Shown: one piece after another, positions 9,765 to 18,317 of the stretch
Layout: each line of letters begins with the position of its first letter
Numbering within the stretch: the stretch's first letter is position 1
Origin: Peribacillus acanthi
Lineage (GTDB): Bacteria > Bacillota > Bacilli > Bacillales > DSM-1321
Direction of reading: 5' to 3'
Assembly (NCBI RefSeq): GCF_003073175.1
Contig: NZ_QBBX01000008.1
Location: forward strand, 95,116 to 159,115
Length of the DNA: 64,000 bases
Notes under the pieces: generated by a model
Told to the model about the DNA's origin: nothing
The model's input: the letters and a program-made list of their open reading frames with translations, nothing else
Database searches by the model: none
Translations under genes and position numbers: made by a program

Positions 9765-9892
9765 GTTGATTGGAGTGGAGGGCGACGACTCCTGCGGGAA
9801 AAGGGTGATACTTGAGACCCCGCACGAAGCGAAGCGAAGGAGGAGGCTCAAGCCACGCCCGCGGAAAGCGTTCGCCCGGAGCGGAAATCAAC
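9765..9892 (-). repeat. Bacillaceae-type ~130 bp interspersed repeat, copy 1
   Basis: GC-rich element bounded by GTTGATTGGAG and GCGGAAATCAAC, with internal GACTCCTGCGGG, GAGACCCCGCA and GCCCGCGGAAAGCG. Read on the minus strand it aligns with the copies at 13895-14083 and 33495-33620. The ends form a short inverted repeat. It contains no gene; I recall similar elements scattered in intergenic DNA of many Bacillaceae. Confidence 0.8.
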
Positions 9893-9954
9893 TTCTCTAG
9901 TTCTATTTTCACTCTAAAAGAAATGCGCTGAATTCTTAAAGATTATCTACAGTT

Positions 9955-9987
9955 AGACCCTGTCTAGTTTGAGACAGGGTTTTTTAT
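9955..9987 (+). terminator. Second terminator hairpin upstream of the Nudix gene
   Basis: AGACCCTGTCT and AGACAGGGT pair, followed by TTTTTTAT. Its arms are repeated at 9651-9668 right after yumB. Confidence 0.7.
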
Positions 9988-10041
9988 TTAATAAATCATA
10001 TTATACAATAAAGAAAAAACCATTTAAGGGAGCTCTAAGTT

Positions 10042-10524
10042 ATGAAAGAAAAATGTAAAAACGTTTGGCTTGCTGTGGCTGGACTTGTCATTTCAGATGA
10101 TGGCAAGTGGTTGGTAGTGAAGAAGAAATACAGTGGTTTAAAAGGAATGTGGTCCTTACCGGCAGGCTTCGTCCATGCAAATGAAACGGTCGATGAAGCA
10201 GTAAAGCGAGAGGTTTATGAAGAAACAGGAATAGATGCAGAAAATATTGGACTAGTAGGTATGAGAAGCGGTGTAATCAAAGATGAAATCAGTGATAATA
10301 TGCTCATTTTTCTTATGAAACCACTACATAAAAACATAATTGTACAAGAGAGTGAACTTTATGATGTAGCATTTATGACTCCAGAAGAATTGTTAAACAG
10401 TGAAAACCATTCCATCATGCTCGATCATTTAATTAACTTTAAATCAGAAAAAGCAATGGAGATTTTAGATGGAATTAACCCTGGAAACCAATTTGGATAT
10501 ACTTCATATAAATTATTTTTATAA
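10042..10524 (+). CDS. Nudix hydrolase
   Basis: A 160-residue Nudix-family pyrophosphohydrolase. The full Nudix box is present at about residues 42-64: G-x5-E-x7-REVYEETGI. The N-terminal stretch VWLAVAGLVISDDGKWLVVKKKY is the usual first strand pair of the fold. The substrate cannot be read from the sequence; nucleotide sugars, oxidised nucleotides and dinucleoside polyphosphates are all possible. The ATG follows TTAAGGGAGCTC. It stands alone between yumB and yuiA and has no obvious terminator before yuiA. Confidence 0.87.
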   Translation: MKEKCKNVWLAVAGLVISDDGKWLVVKKKYSGLKGMWSLPAGFVHANETVDEAVKREVYEETGIDAENIGLVGMRSGVIKDEISDNMLIFLMKPLHKNIIVQESELYDVAFMTPEELLNSENHSIMLDHLINFKSEKAMEILDGINPGNQFGYTSYKLFL

Positions 10525-10680
10525 TTTTCTGTAAATTTAAGATAATAAAAGAAAAAAGAAGAGAAAACAAGTTGTATGCGTTTACATGAGTGGTTTTCAA
10601 CCGAAAATGGATGTTTTCAAGAAATTAAATATTTGTTATATTATCAGAAAATTCAATTAAATTTTCGGAGGGTGACGACA

Positions 10681-10803
10681 ATGACGACAACAAAACCATC
10701 TACATGTAATTATTGTTCAGGGAAAGGATATTTCCAATTATTATTAGGCGGTTCTGAAACATGCACTTGCTGTGGAGGAAGTGGGAAAAAAGTAGAAAAA
10801 TAG
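10681..10803 (+). CDS. yuiA: YuiA-like small zinc-finger protein
   Basis: A 40-residue protein with two DnaJ-type CxxCxGxG repeats: CNYCSGKGY and CTCCGGSGKK. Four cysteines should bind one zinc ion. It matches YuiA of B. subtilis in size, motif and position just before yuiB. The function is unknown. The ATG at 10681 is chosen because CGGAGGGTGA precedes it; the open frame upstream to 10576 has no ribosome site. It is followed by its own hairpin terminator. Confidence 0.85.
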   Translation: MTTTKPSTCNYCSGKGYFQLLLGGSETCTCCGGSGKKVEK

Positions 10804-10816
10804 AGATATATTTTCG

Positions 10817-10844
10817 AAACTCCTATTTAGGAGTTTATTTTTTT
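10817..10844 (+). terminator. Intrinsic terminator of yuiA
   Basis: AAACTCC/GGAGTTT stem with a 6-base loop, followed by ATTTTTTTT. Confidence 0.8.
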
Positions 10845-10873
10845 GTTACAGAATAAATATATGATGCAAAGTT

Positions 10874-10945
10874 TCCGATTTTAGGAGTATTGTGTAACTA
10901 GGCATTCTATAGCACTAAGGCTTGGAAAATGTCTAGTTTCTAATG
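10874..10945 (+). repeat. Degenerate intergenic repeat, copy A
   Basis: Begins CCGATTTTAGGAGTA and ends CTAGTTTCTAATG. By eye it aligns along its length with segments at 15899-15976 and 35062-35127. Confidence 0.45.
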
Positions 10946-11079
10946 TACACTAAATTGTTACATCACTTGTTTGTCAGAGAAGATTTCTAGTCGTTTCTGT
11001 GACAATATTGCCATGTTATTGACGAGATATGTTTCAATAAGTAAACTAGTATTGATGCTTCTAGGGAGGGGCCTAAACA

Positions 11080-11403
11080 ATGCAAATGTCGATACCTATA
11101 CTTATTATATCTGTCGTACTATTCTTGATTTTATTTTTCGGGATTGGTTTCCTTTTGAACATGCTGTTTCGTCAATCATGGATCATGGTTATCATTTATC
11201 CGTTAATTGCCATCTATATTGTTAATGACATGAAACTTATTAACTACTTCAATACTCCAACAGAAGCCTTTACCGGTATTCCAGGGAAAGTCGCTTCATT
11301 AGCATTAGCTGATATTATTATTCTGTTAAGTGGCTTAGTTGGGGCCATCCTTTCCGGCGTTACGATTCGCTTGCTACGAAAAATGGGCTATAGAATGTTC
11401 TAA
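11080..11403 (+). CDS. yuiB: YuiB family membrane protein
   Basis: A 107-residue integral membrane protein with three predicted transmembrane segments (about residues 4-28, 33-48 and 72-95) and a basic C-terminus RLLRKMGYRMF. It matches YuiB of B. subtilis in sequence character, length and position between yuiA and yuiC. No function is known. The ATG at 11080 follows GGGAGGGG at suitable spacing. A terminator follows. Confidence 0.87.
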   Translation: MQMSIPILIISVVLFLILFFGIGFLLNMLFRQSWIMVIIYPLIAIYIVNDMKLINYFNTPTEAFTGIPGKVASLALADIIILLSGLVGAILSGVTIRLLRKMGYRMF

Positions 11404-11419
11404 TTCGATAATTATAAAA

Positions 11420-11450
11420 AAAGTCTTCAACAATGTTGGAGGCTTTTTTT
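11420..11450 (+). terminator. Intrinsic terminator of yuiB
   Basis: AGTCTTCAAC and GTTGGAGGCT pair with two G-T wobbles, followed by TTTTTTT. Confidence 0.8.
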
Positions 11451-11714
11451 GTTGTCAGAGCTAAACCAAGAGATTACGTTAAATCATAAGCTTAGAATAG
11501 GATTATGCTACTTCGAATCTCATCTAATCATGCAGATTTTAAGCCTTTTTCTGTTTAATGAAACAGCAGTAATTACCTCAATCAAAATTGGTTTATTTAT
11601 CCAATGATTCTATTAGGGAATTTCTTACAATCTCTCTTTTTTTATGGAAAATGAATATTTTCTTATTTTTTGGGAAAGAAATATTCTTGTGAGAGGAGTG
11701 AAGAAACAACCTAT

Positions 11715-12410
11715 ATGAAAAAAATAAAGATAGGTATTAAAAAGCTCGTGTTTTCTATTTTGTTTGTGTTAGCGATTCAGTCCACGTATTTACAAATCAC
11801 TGGTGTGGAAGCAAGGGTGATTCCCTTTGATTCCTATTTAAGGTTTAGTGATGAAGCAGTCCAATCTCATAGTGGCAGACAAGTAGCATTAGGCTATAAA
11901 TATGTAAAACATATTTCCGCAATGAAAACGGAGATTTCCTCACAAGAAGTATTAACAAGACCAAAGACTTTGGAAGATACGATTGATTTCAGCCAATACC
12001 CAACAGCGAAAGTTACCGCGACAGGGTACACGGCGGGAATTGAATCTACAGGTAAAAGTCCAAACCATCCATCCTATGGAATTACATACTCTGGAGTGAA
12101 AGTAAAAAGGGATTTGTATTCTACAATCGCAGCAGATTTAAGGGTGTATCCGATTGGCACCATTCTATTTATCCCTGGATACGGATATGGTGTAGTGGCC
12201 GATAAAGGTGGAGCAATTAAAGGCAACAAGCTTGATTTGTATTTTGAAACAGTCCAAGATGTATACGCTGAATGGGGAAAGAAACATTTAGATGTATACA
12301 TTGTACAAATGGGCAGTGGTAGCCTTTCTGAACAAGAATTATCAGCACTTAATGAAAACGAAGAACTACAAGTGTTTAGACAACAATATTTGGATAAATC
12401 AAAAGAATAA
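11715..12410 (+). CDS. yuiC: 3D-domain (Sps/MltA-like) protein YuiC
   Basis: A 231-residue exported protein with an N-terminal signal peptide or anchor (residues about 4-30) and a C-terminal 3D domain of the stationary-phase survival (Sps) type, a fold related to MltA lytic transglycosylases that cleave peptidoglycan. The catalytic-domain signature is [18 protein letters not shown], and VTATGYTAG marks its start. Conserved aspartates of the motif are present. The ATG at 11715 is preferred because the signal peptide starts there, although the AGAGGAGTG ribosome site is unusually far (about 17 bases). It sits after yuiA-yuiB as in B. subtilis. Confidence 0.87.
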   Translation: MKKIKIGIKKLVFSILFVLAIQSTYLQITGVEARVIPFDSYLRFSDEAVQSHSGRQVALGYKYVKHISAMKTEISSQEVLTRPKTLEDTIDFSQYPTAKVTATGYTAGIESTGKSPNHPSYGITYSGVKVKRDLYSTIAADLRVYPIGTILFIPGYGYGVVADKGGAIKGNKLDLYFETVQDVYAEWGKKHLDVYIVQMGSGSLSEQELSALNENEELQVFRQQYLDKSKE

Positions 12411-12416
12411 CTCATA

Positions 12417-12457
12417 AAAAAGGATGACTCGTTTTGATGTTTCGAGTCATCCTTTTT
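12417..12457. terminator. Bidirectional terminator between yuiC and the BtuF-like gene
   Basis: AAAAAGGATGACTCG and its perfect complement around an 11-base loop; T-runs in both directions. Confidence 0.9.
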
Positions 12458-12464
12458 ATAGTAC

Positions 12465-13253
12465 TTATAAAATTTTTTTGTATTCTTCAGGATGAAGAAG
12501 GCCAGCTAATTTCTTTAGTCCTTCTAGAAGTCTTGGGGACGGTCTGCAAAATAAAGGCTCTTCCATTACAAAAATCTTGTTTTCTTGGATGGCTTTCATT
12601 TCACTCCAGCCTTGACGCTCCTTCACCTTCTTTGGTTGAATCCTTTTTATAGGAACCCCTACCCAAGCCATACATATATAATCAGGATTGCGACTAAGGA
12701 CGTCATCTGGTGTAGTCTGGACACTTGCTAATTCAACGTCCTCGAAGACATTTTTTCCTCCTGAAAATGCACTAATTTCAGTAAGCCAGTTAATCTTTCC
12801 AGGAGTAAAGATTGGATTCGGCCACCATTCCCAATAAAGGGTGGGTTTGTTATCAATCTGATTTGAGATGTTTTGAAACGCTTCAATCGTCTGCTGGTAC
12901 TCCCTAACCCTTGCTGTTGCTAAATCCTCGTTTCCTGTTGCTTTTCCCACCTTGAGTAAATCTTCACCAATATCATGAAGGCTTTGAGGATTTAGTACAA
13001 GGTGAGGAATTCCTCGAGCCACTAATTCTTCCACATTTTTCTCCATGCCGGGTACACTAAGGGAAGCAAGCACAAGATCTGGCTCCAAAGCTTCCACCTC
13101 ATCCATCCTAATGGAAAGGTCTGGTCCAACTTTAGGCAAATGTTGAATATGAAGCGGATAATCAGAGTAATCATCAATTGCAATCAGTTTATCTTCAATC
13201 CCTAGATAGGTACATATTTCTGTATTGCTCGGACATAATGAAATGATTTTCAT
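12465..13253 (-). CDS. BtuF-like cobalamin-binding protein without signal peptide
   Basis: A 262-residue periplasmic-binding-protein fold of the BtuF/helical-backbone type, related to vitamin B12 and siderophore-binding subunits of ABC importers. Family marks are RIVSLCPSNTE-like IISLCPSNTEICTYLG, DYPLHIQHLPKVG, EALEPDLVLAS and the WVGVP segment. It begins directly with the first strand of the mature fold (MKIISLCPS) and shows no signal peptide or lipobox, so it is predicted to be cytoplasmic, and no permease or ATPase is nearby. GGAGGTT precedes the ATG, and yuiD lies 12 bases upstream, so the two are cotranscribed. Cobalamin as ligand is inferred from the family. Confidence 0.82.
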   Translation of the reverse strand: MKIISLCPSNTEICTYLGIEDKLIAIDDYSDYPLHIQHLPKVGPDLSIRMDEVEALEPDLVLASLSVPGMEKNVEELVARGIPHLVLNPQSLHDIGEDLLKVGKATGNEDLATARVREYQQTIEAFQNISNQIDNKPTLYWEWWPNPIFTPGKINWLTEISAFSGGKNVFEDVELASVQTTPDDVLSRNPDYICMAWVGVPIKRIQPKKVKERQGWSEMKAIQENKIFVMEEPLFCRPSPRLLEGLKKLAGLLHPEEYKKIL

Positions 13254-13265
13254 AATAGCAACCTC

Positions 13266-13748
13266 CTATACCCCATAGATAAACACATGTAAAAGTAAGG
13301 CAATAAAGATTCCTGTTAAACCACCGAAGAACACTTCAATCGGTTTATGACCGAGTAATTCTTTTAGTTTGATTTGTTTTTGTCTCTCACCGTTTTCTTC
13401 CCACTTTTTAGCTTCTTTTAGAAAAGTGTTGAAATCGCTCACCAATCTGTTTAAAACCGCTGCTTGCTCACCAGCCTGCCTTCTTACCCCAGTCGCATCA
13501 AACATAGTAATGATGGCAAAAATTGCAGAAACCGCAAATACAGCAGAATCTGCTCCTGTTTCAAGCGCTACCCCCGTTGCAAGTGCAGTAACGGCTGCAG
13601 AATGGGAGCTTGGCATACCTCCAGTGCTCGTCAGTAAAGTCCAGTCTAATCTTTTCAGGGCTATGTATTGGATAGGGACTTTAACAAATTGCGCGAAAAA
13701 AATTGCGATCAGAGAAGCGATAAAAGGAAAATTTGTCAATAAATCCAT
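13266..13748 (-). CDS. yuiD: Divergent PAP2 family membrane protein YuiD
   Basis: A 160-residue integral membrane protein of the divergent PAP2/DUF212 family. The family signature GGMPSSHSAAVTALATGV (about residues 42-59) resembles the SGH motif of acid phosphatases, and YDATGVRRQAGEQA-like FDATGVRRQAGEQAAVLN follows. Phosphatase activity has not been shown for the family as far as I know. Four membrane segments are predicted. AGCAGGTGATT precedes the ATG. It is the first gene of a two-gene operon with the BtuF-like gene. Confidence 0.9.
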   Translation of the reverse strand: MDLLTNFPFIASLIAIFFAQFVKVPIQYIALKRLDWTLLTSTGGMPSSHSAAVTALATGVALETGADSAVFAVSAIFAIITMFDATGVRRQAGEQAAVLNRLVSDFNTFLKEAKKWEENGERQKQIKLKELLGHKPIEVFFGGLTGIFIALLLHVFIYGV

Positions 13749-13894
13749 CTAATCACCTGCTTCATTAGAATAGTAGTCTATAACCATTATGTCATAAACT
13801 GTGTTATAAAAATCTCTTATTAATGTAAATTTTCAGGTATAAAATGATTCAAAATCTTTTTAGGCTGTTCTATTTTACACTGTAAAGTTTGTCC

Positions 13895-14083
13895 GTTGAT
13901 TTCCGTTCCAGGCACTTGCTTTCCGTGGGGAGGGTGGGAGCCTCCTTTCGTGTAACCGCCTGTGGGGTCTCCCACTTCCCTCTATTTCCCGCAGGACATT
14001 GAATAATCTTCCTCGAATTAACATCGCATGAAGGAAATGCGTATGCATTTTCGAGGAGGAGAGTGCACTCCACTACAATCAAC
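13895..14083 (+). repeat. Bacillaceae-type interspersed repeat, copy 2, with inserted hairpin
   Basis: Starts GTTGATTTCCGTTCCAGG, with GCTTTCCGTGGGGAGG, GTGGGGTCTCCCAC and TTCCCGCAGGA, and ends CAATCAAC. It is about 60 bases longer than copies 1 and 3: extra DNA at about 13995-14056 contains arms CCTCGAA (14011-14017) and TTCGAGG (14050-14056) and an inner CGCAT/ATGCG pair. Confidence 0.8.
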
Positions 14084-14224
14084 TCAGAGAGTTAAAGTTA
14101 AATTACATTTTAAATGTAACAAACTACAACAACCTATGCGAAAAAAGCCAATTTTCAACTTAACATATGTTTATACATTTTGATGCTAATCTAAACGTTT
14201 CTTTAGACAGTCGAAATTTATCCA

Positions 14225-14253
14225 TCGTCACCGACCCTGTAGTCAGTTATAAT
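14225..14253 (+). promoter_or_regulatory. SigA-type promoter of pepA
   Basis: TCGTCA, 17-base spacer, perfect TATAAT, about 30 bases before the pepA start. Confidence 0.55.
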
Positions 14254-14282
14254 AGGGATAGAAACTATTTGGAGGTGCTACT

Positions 14283-15779
14283 ATGTTTACAGTGAAAAAT
14301 CATTGGTCAGCAAAAGAGCAGCATGAATGTTTATTAATTGGGGTAACGCAACATACTTCTCTTGAAAATGGAATAATTAAAGAAGTCAACTTAGCCTTAA
14401 ATGGACAAGTAAGTGAATTATTAAAAGATGGAGATATCTCCACAAAGAAAAAAGCGATTTCAAGTATACATACACTAGGTCAATCTGGCACAAAACGAGT
14501 TATTTTCGTTGGATTGGGTAAAGCTAAAGAATTGACCTTTGAAGAATTGAAGGAAGCTTATGGAAAGGCTTTTTCTTATGTGAATAAGGCTAAATATCAA
14601 ACTGTTACAGTGGATTTAGACTCTTTTTCTAGTGAACAAGTAGAAGTAGCTGACGCAGCCTATGCACTTAGTGAAGCATTTGCTTTAGCTACTTATAAGT
14701 TTGATGGCTACAAGCAAAAATCGAATGAACCAGAAAAGAAAATAGAAGACGTAACGGTTATTACAGCAAATGATACTGATGAAGTTTCTGCTTCATTAAC
14801 TGTTGGTTATGTTTACGGTAAAGGAACAAATTCCGCGCGTTCATTAGTAAATATTCCAGGCAATATGCTTACTGCAACGGAAATGGCTAAATATGCAGTT
14901 GAACTTGCTGAAAAATATGACTTTGAAGTAGAAATTCTTGAAAAGGAAGATATGGAGAAGTTAGGCATGGGTGCATTCCTTGCGGTCAACCAAGGATCTG
15001 TTGAACCTCCTAAGATGATTGTGTTGAAATACCAAGGAAAAGACGAATGGAAAGATGTCATTGGTTTAGTTGGTAAAGGTATTACTTTTGATACAGGCGG
15101 TTATTCCATCAAACCTAAAGATGGAATTGTGGGCATGAAAACTGATATGGGCGGTGCAGCTGCAGTACTAGGTGCAATGGAAATCATCGGTGAATTAAAG
15201 CCAGAGCAAAACGTGGTAGCTGTTATTCCTTCTACAGATAATATGGTAAGTGGTGCAGCATTTAAGCCGGATGATGTGATTACGGCGATGAATGGAAAAA
15301 CTATAGAAGTTTTAAATACGGATGCTGAAGGCAGACTAGTATTGGCGGATGCAATGACGTATGCAAAACAACATGGAGCAGATTATTTAGTCGATGTTGC
15401 TACTCTTACTGGAGGAGTGATTATTGCCTTAGGAACAGAAATGACTGGGGCATTGACGAATAATGAGAGCTTGTTTGAACAAGTATTAGAAGCATCTGTA
15501 GAAGCAGGGGAGCCGATGTGGAGACTACCTCTTACAGAAAAGGATAAACAACGTGTACGTAATAGTAAAATAGCAGATCTTAACAATTCACCAGGTAGAG
15601 AGGGTCATGCAATCATGGGTGGCGCATTTATTGGTGAATTTGCTGAAGGTACTCCTTGGGTTCACTTGGATATTGCAGGAACTGCAACAACAAATAAAAC
15701 AAGTGATTTAGGACCATCTGGAGCAACAGGAGTCATGACTCGTACATTGGCATTGTTCGTGGAACGTTTCGAAGTCTAA
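14283..15779 (+). CDS. pepA: Leucyl aminopeptidase (M17 family)
   Basis: A 498-residue cytosolic M17 aminopeptidase (YuiE in B. subtilis) that releases N-terminal residues from peptides. The metal and catalytic signature [13 protein letters not shown] is present, as are [16 protein letters not shown] with the active-site lysine and [12 protein letters not shown]. The N-terminal third is the non-catalytic domain. GGAGGTGCTACT precedes the ATG. Monocistronic, with its own promoter and a strong terminator. Confidence 0.95.
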   Translation: MFTVKNHWSAKEQHECLLIGVTQHTSLENGIIKEVNLALNGQVSELLKDGDISTKKKAISSIHTLGQSGTKRVIFVGLGKAKELTFEELKEAYGKAFSYVNKAKYQTVTVDLDSFSSEQVEVADAAYALSEAFALATYKFDGYKQKSNEPEKKIEDVTVITANDTDEVSASLTVGYVYGKGTNSARSLVNIPGNMLTATEMAKYAVELAEKYDFEVEILEKEDMEKLGMGAFLAVNQGSVEPPKMIVLKYQGKDEWKDVIGLVGKGITFDTGGYSIKPKDGIVGMKTDMGGAAAVLGAMEIIGELKPEQNVVAVIPSTDNMVSGAAFKPDDVITAMNGKTIEVLNTDAEGRLVLADAMTYAKQHGADYLVDVATLTGGVIIALGTEMTGALTNNESLFEQVLEASVEAGEPMWRLPLTEKDKQRVRNSKIADLNNSPGREGHAIMGGAFIGEFAEGTPWVHLDIAGTATTNKTSDLGPSGATGVMTRTLALFVERFEV

Positions 15780-15801
15780 TAATATATGATTTACTAATGA
15801 G

Positions 15802-15850
15802 AGCCAAACCTTAAAGTCTATATGGACTATTAAGGTTTGGCTATTTTTTA
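15802..15850 (+). terminator. Intrinsic terminator of pepA
   Basis: AGCCAAACCTTAA and TTAAGGTTTGGCT pair perfectly around a 15-base loop, followed by ATTTTTTAT. Confidence 0.85.
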
Positions 15851-15898
15851 TACTTTAAGATAGTTTAAGTGAGAAGCAAAGACTTTTATGACGTAGTA

Positions 15899-15976
15899 GC
15901 CAATTTTAGGAATAATGTTAAAGTGCAATTATGGTTTCGTCAGCTAAGGTGTGGCGTTAGCCTAGTTTTCTAATGA
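15899..15976 (+). repeat. Degenerate intergenic repeat, copy B
   Basis: Starts GCCAATTTTAGGAATAATG and ends CTAGTTTTCTAATG; aligns by eye with copies at 10874-10945 and 35062-35127. The rest of the pepA-yuiF spacer shows only a possible promoter. Confidence 0.45.
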
Positions 15977-16016
15977 GAAGCTATTCAACAACGACATTGG
16001 GTAGGTTAAGAACATG

Positions 16017-16045
16017 TTGACACAAATATTTTAGTATGGTAGTTT
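16017..16045 (+). promoter_or_regulatory. Possible yuiF promoter
   Basis: Perfect TTGACA at 16017-16022 but a weak -10 (TAGTTT) at 17-base spacing. Confidence 0.35.
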
Positions 16046-16119
16046 AATAAAGTATTTTAATTCTCTACCAATTTACCAAACTAAAGCGAAAGTTTTCAAC
16101 ATAGAAGGGAGTCACACTT

Positions 16120-17430
16120 ATGAACGCAGTAGTTATTGCGGTAATGACAATGTTGATTTTAAGTTTATTACGCGTCAACGTCGTTTTCTCGCTCATTATA
16201 GGAGCAATAGTAGGAGGCCTGACCGGTGGCCTAGGTATGAGCAAAACCATCGAGGTATTTACTGGAGGGCTTGGAGGTAGTGCAGATGTTGCATTAAGCT
16301 ATGCCTTATTGGGGGGGTTCGCTGTTGCGATATCTAGGACGGGGTTACCTAATTTATTGGTCGAATGGGTCATTTCTAAAGTAGGAAAAGAAGGGGAAGC
16401 TTCTAATAAAAAACTTTCAAAAGCACTTATTGTATTTTTTGTTTTGTTAATGGCATGCTTTTCGCAAAATTTAATTCCTATTCATATCGCATTCATTCCT
16501 ATATTAATTCCTCCCATGCTAATCGTGATGAATGAATTAAAAATTGATAGAAGATTGATTGCATCAGTTCTGACTTTTGGTTTGACAGCACCATATATTC
16601 TTTTACCTGCTGGATTCGGAAAGATTTTCCACGGTATTTTGGCAGATAACATGAAATCAGCTGGGTTAACCATAAATCAAGCAGATATTCCAACAGCTAT
16701 GATTATTCCTACACTAGGTATGGTTGCCGGACTTATCTTGGCCATTTTTGTATATCGTAAACCACGAACTTACGCTAATAGTGAGATTGAGGAATTCAAG
16801 AAAGGTAACTATTCCAAAGGGGCTATTGTATTTTCCTTGATTGCTGTAGTTAGTGCACTAATCGTACAAATTAAATTGGATTCTATGATTATGGGAGCAT
16901 TGGCTGGTTTAGCTGTTCTCTATATAACTAGAGCGGTCAAATGGAAGGAAGCAGACGAGCTATTAACTGATGGTATGAAGATGATGGCATTTATCGGGTT
17001 CGTAATGTTGACGGCTTTCGGTTTCGCTGAAGTTATGAAAGCTACTGGAGATGTAGATGGTTTGGTTAAGCAGGCTACTGACATGATTGGGAACAATCAA
17101 TCACTTGGCGCATTTTTAATGTTAATTGTTGGATTATTAGTGACAATGGGGATTGGATCCTCATTCTCGACTATTCCAATTATCACTACCATTTTTGTTC
17201 CTCTCTGTTTGCAACTCGGTTTTTCACCAATGGCTACTATTGCCATCATAGGAACGGCAGCTGCTTTAGGAGATGCAGGATCACCAGCGTCTGATAGTAC
17301 TCTCGGACCGACTTCAGGATTAAATGCAGACGGGCAACATAATCACATTTGGGATACTTGTGTACCAACCTTCATTTTTTATAACATTCCACTCATTATT
17401 TTCGGATGGATTGCAGCACTAGTTTTATAA
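16120..17430 (+). CDS. yuiF: YuiF family Na+/H+ antiporter-like transporter
   Basis: A 436-residue polytopic membrane protein with about 11-12 predicted transmembrane segments, of the ion transporter superfamily that includes Na+/H+ antiporters and amino acid/proton antiporters. Sequence character and position after pepA match YuiF of B. subtilis. Typical family features are SLLRVNVVFSLIIGAIVGGL at the N-terminus and GDAGSPASDSTLGPTSGLN near the C-terminus. The substrate cannot be read off; amino acid uptake has been proposed for relatives. AAGGGAGT precedes the ATG. A terminator follows. Confidence 0.85.
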   Translation: MNAVVIAVMTMLILSLLRVNVVFSLIIGAIVGGLTGGLGMSKTIEVFTGGLGGSADVALSYALLGGFAVAISRTGLPNLLVEWVISKVGKEGEASNKKLSKALIVFFVLLMACFSQNLIPIHIAFIPILIPPMLIVMNELKIDRRLIASVLTFGLTAPYILLPAGFGKIFHGILADNMKSAGLTINQADIPTAMIIPTLGMVAGLILAIFVYRKPRTYANSEIEEFKKGNYSKGAIVFSLIAVVSALIVQIKLDSMIMGALAGLAVLYITRAVKWKEADELLTDGMKMMAFIGFVMLTAFGFAEVMKATGDVDGLVKQATDMIGNNQSLGAFLMLIVGLLVTMGIGSSFSTIPIITTIFVPLCLQLGFSPMATIAIIGTAAALGDAGSPASDSTLGPTSGLNADGQHNHIWDTCVPTFIFYNIPLIIFGWIAALVL

Positions 17431-17449
17431 AAAAGTTTCATCAAGATGT

Positions 17450-17481
17450 GCACCTCATGCCTCAGGCATGAGGTGTTTTTG
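17450..17481 (+). terminator. Intrinsic terminator of yuiF
   Basis: CACCTCATGCC/GGCATGAGGTG perfect stem with a 3-base loop and TTTTTG tail. Confidence 0.88.
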
Positions 17482-17595
17482 TATGAGTGCTTTTATATTT
17501 TGAGGACTAAAGGACCACGGCAGTGCCCACGCATATTAATAGGTTTTTGCATATGTAAATAATGTAAATGAATATAGAAAATAGGAGGGTTCTAG

Positions 17596-17817
17596 ATGAA
17601 TAATTATAGTAGGCCAAGACCGATTGGTGGTTTTGGAGGGTTTGGAGGATATGGTGGATTTGGAAGACGTCCGTTCTTCTTTGGTGGACCATTTGTTGGA
17701 GGTGTACTGGGTGGTTTGTTAGGATCAGCCCTTATTGGAGGAGTTAGACCTCCATATTATTACCCTTACGCTCCATACCCTTATTACCCACCGTATTACG
17801 GAGGATATTACTATTAA
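17596..17817 (+). CDS. Small Gly/Tyr/Pro-rich protein
   Basis: A 73-residue low-complexity protein that I do not recognise by name. It has three parts: a glycine/phenylalanine repeat (GGFGGFGGYGGFG, residues 11-23), a hydrophobic glycine-zipper-like stretch (GGVLGGLLGSALIGG, about 35-49), and a tyrosine/proline tail (PPYYYPYAPYPYYPPYYGG). Such composition is common in Bacillus spore-coat or surface proteins, so a spore-coat role is possible but unproven. A strong AGGAGGG ribosome site supports expression. It is flanked by terminators and stands alone. Confidence 0.75.
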   Translation: MNNYSRPRPIGGFGGFGGYGGFGRRPFFFGGPFVGGVLGGLLGSALIGGVRPPYYYPYAPYPYYPPYYGGYYY

Positions 17818-18317
17818 TCAATAAATTTTCTAGGCTGACCTAGAGTCTTATGAAAAGGCTTATTAGGTTAGCCTTATGTTTTGATTTGGGAGAAAAATTA
17901 TTTTTCCGCGTTAACGGACAGTCGGACCCCGTTTAGAAGTTGAGAAAACGAGAAATTCAAGTGGGGGACATCGGTCTGTAAATGCCCAATTCGTTCGACT
18001 ATCCATCAGTGGGTGATAAAAAACTCCGACTGATGGATGCTCACTTTATCTAACAAAAAATTACTTTCTAATGTTAAAAGGATATTCAATTGAAATGTCT
18101 AATACCTATAAATCAAACAAGAAAACAATCAAGTTTTCAAATGTATCAATTTAGGGTAAGAATTACAAAGGTTGTTCATTTTAAGATTTTGTACATTTAA
18201 TCACACCATGCCTTCTACCTACGTATGATTTTATTATTTCATCGTTGAAAATGCATGTTCAAATGTATATCTCATAAATGTAAGTTTAGATTGAAATATA
18301 GAAAAGAGGTGCGGAGA
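17818..18317. other. 500 bp intergenic region with one inverted repeat
   Basis: Between the Gly/Tyr-rich gene and the DedA gene. The only structure seen is an inverted repeat ATCCATCAGT (18001-18010) with ACTGATGGAT (18029-18038). No T-run follows, and no credible small gene with a ribosome site is visible. Confidence 0.5.

Noticed and set aside
13870-14082. 70-codon minus-strand ORF
   Set aside because: It lies almost wholly inside the interspersed repeat, has no family likeness and its frame is not kept in the other two copies.
18001-18038. Terminator from the ATCCATCAGT inverted repeat
   Set aside because: An 18-base loop and no T-run on either strand; no gene ends just before it.
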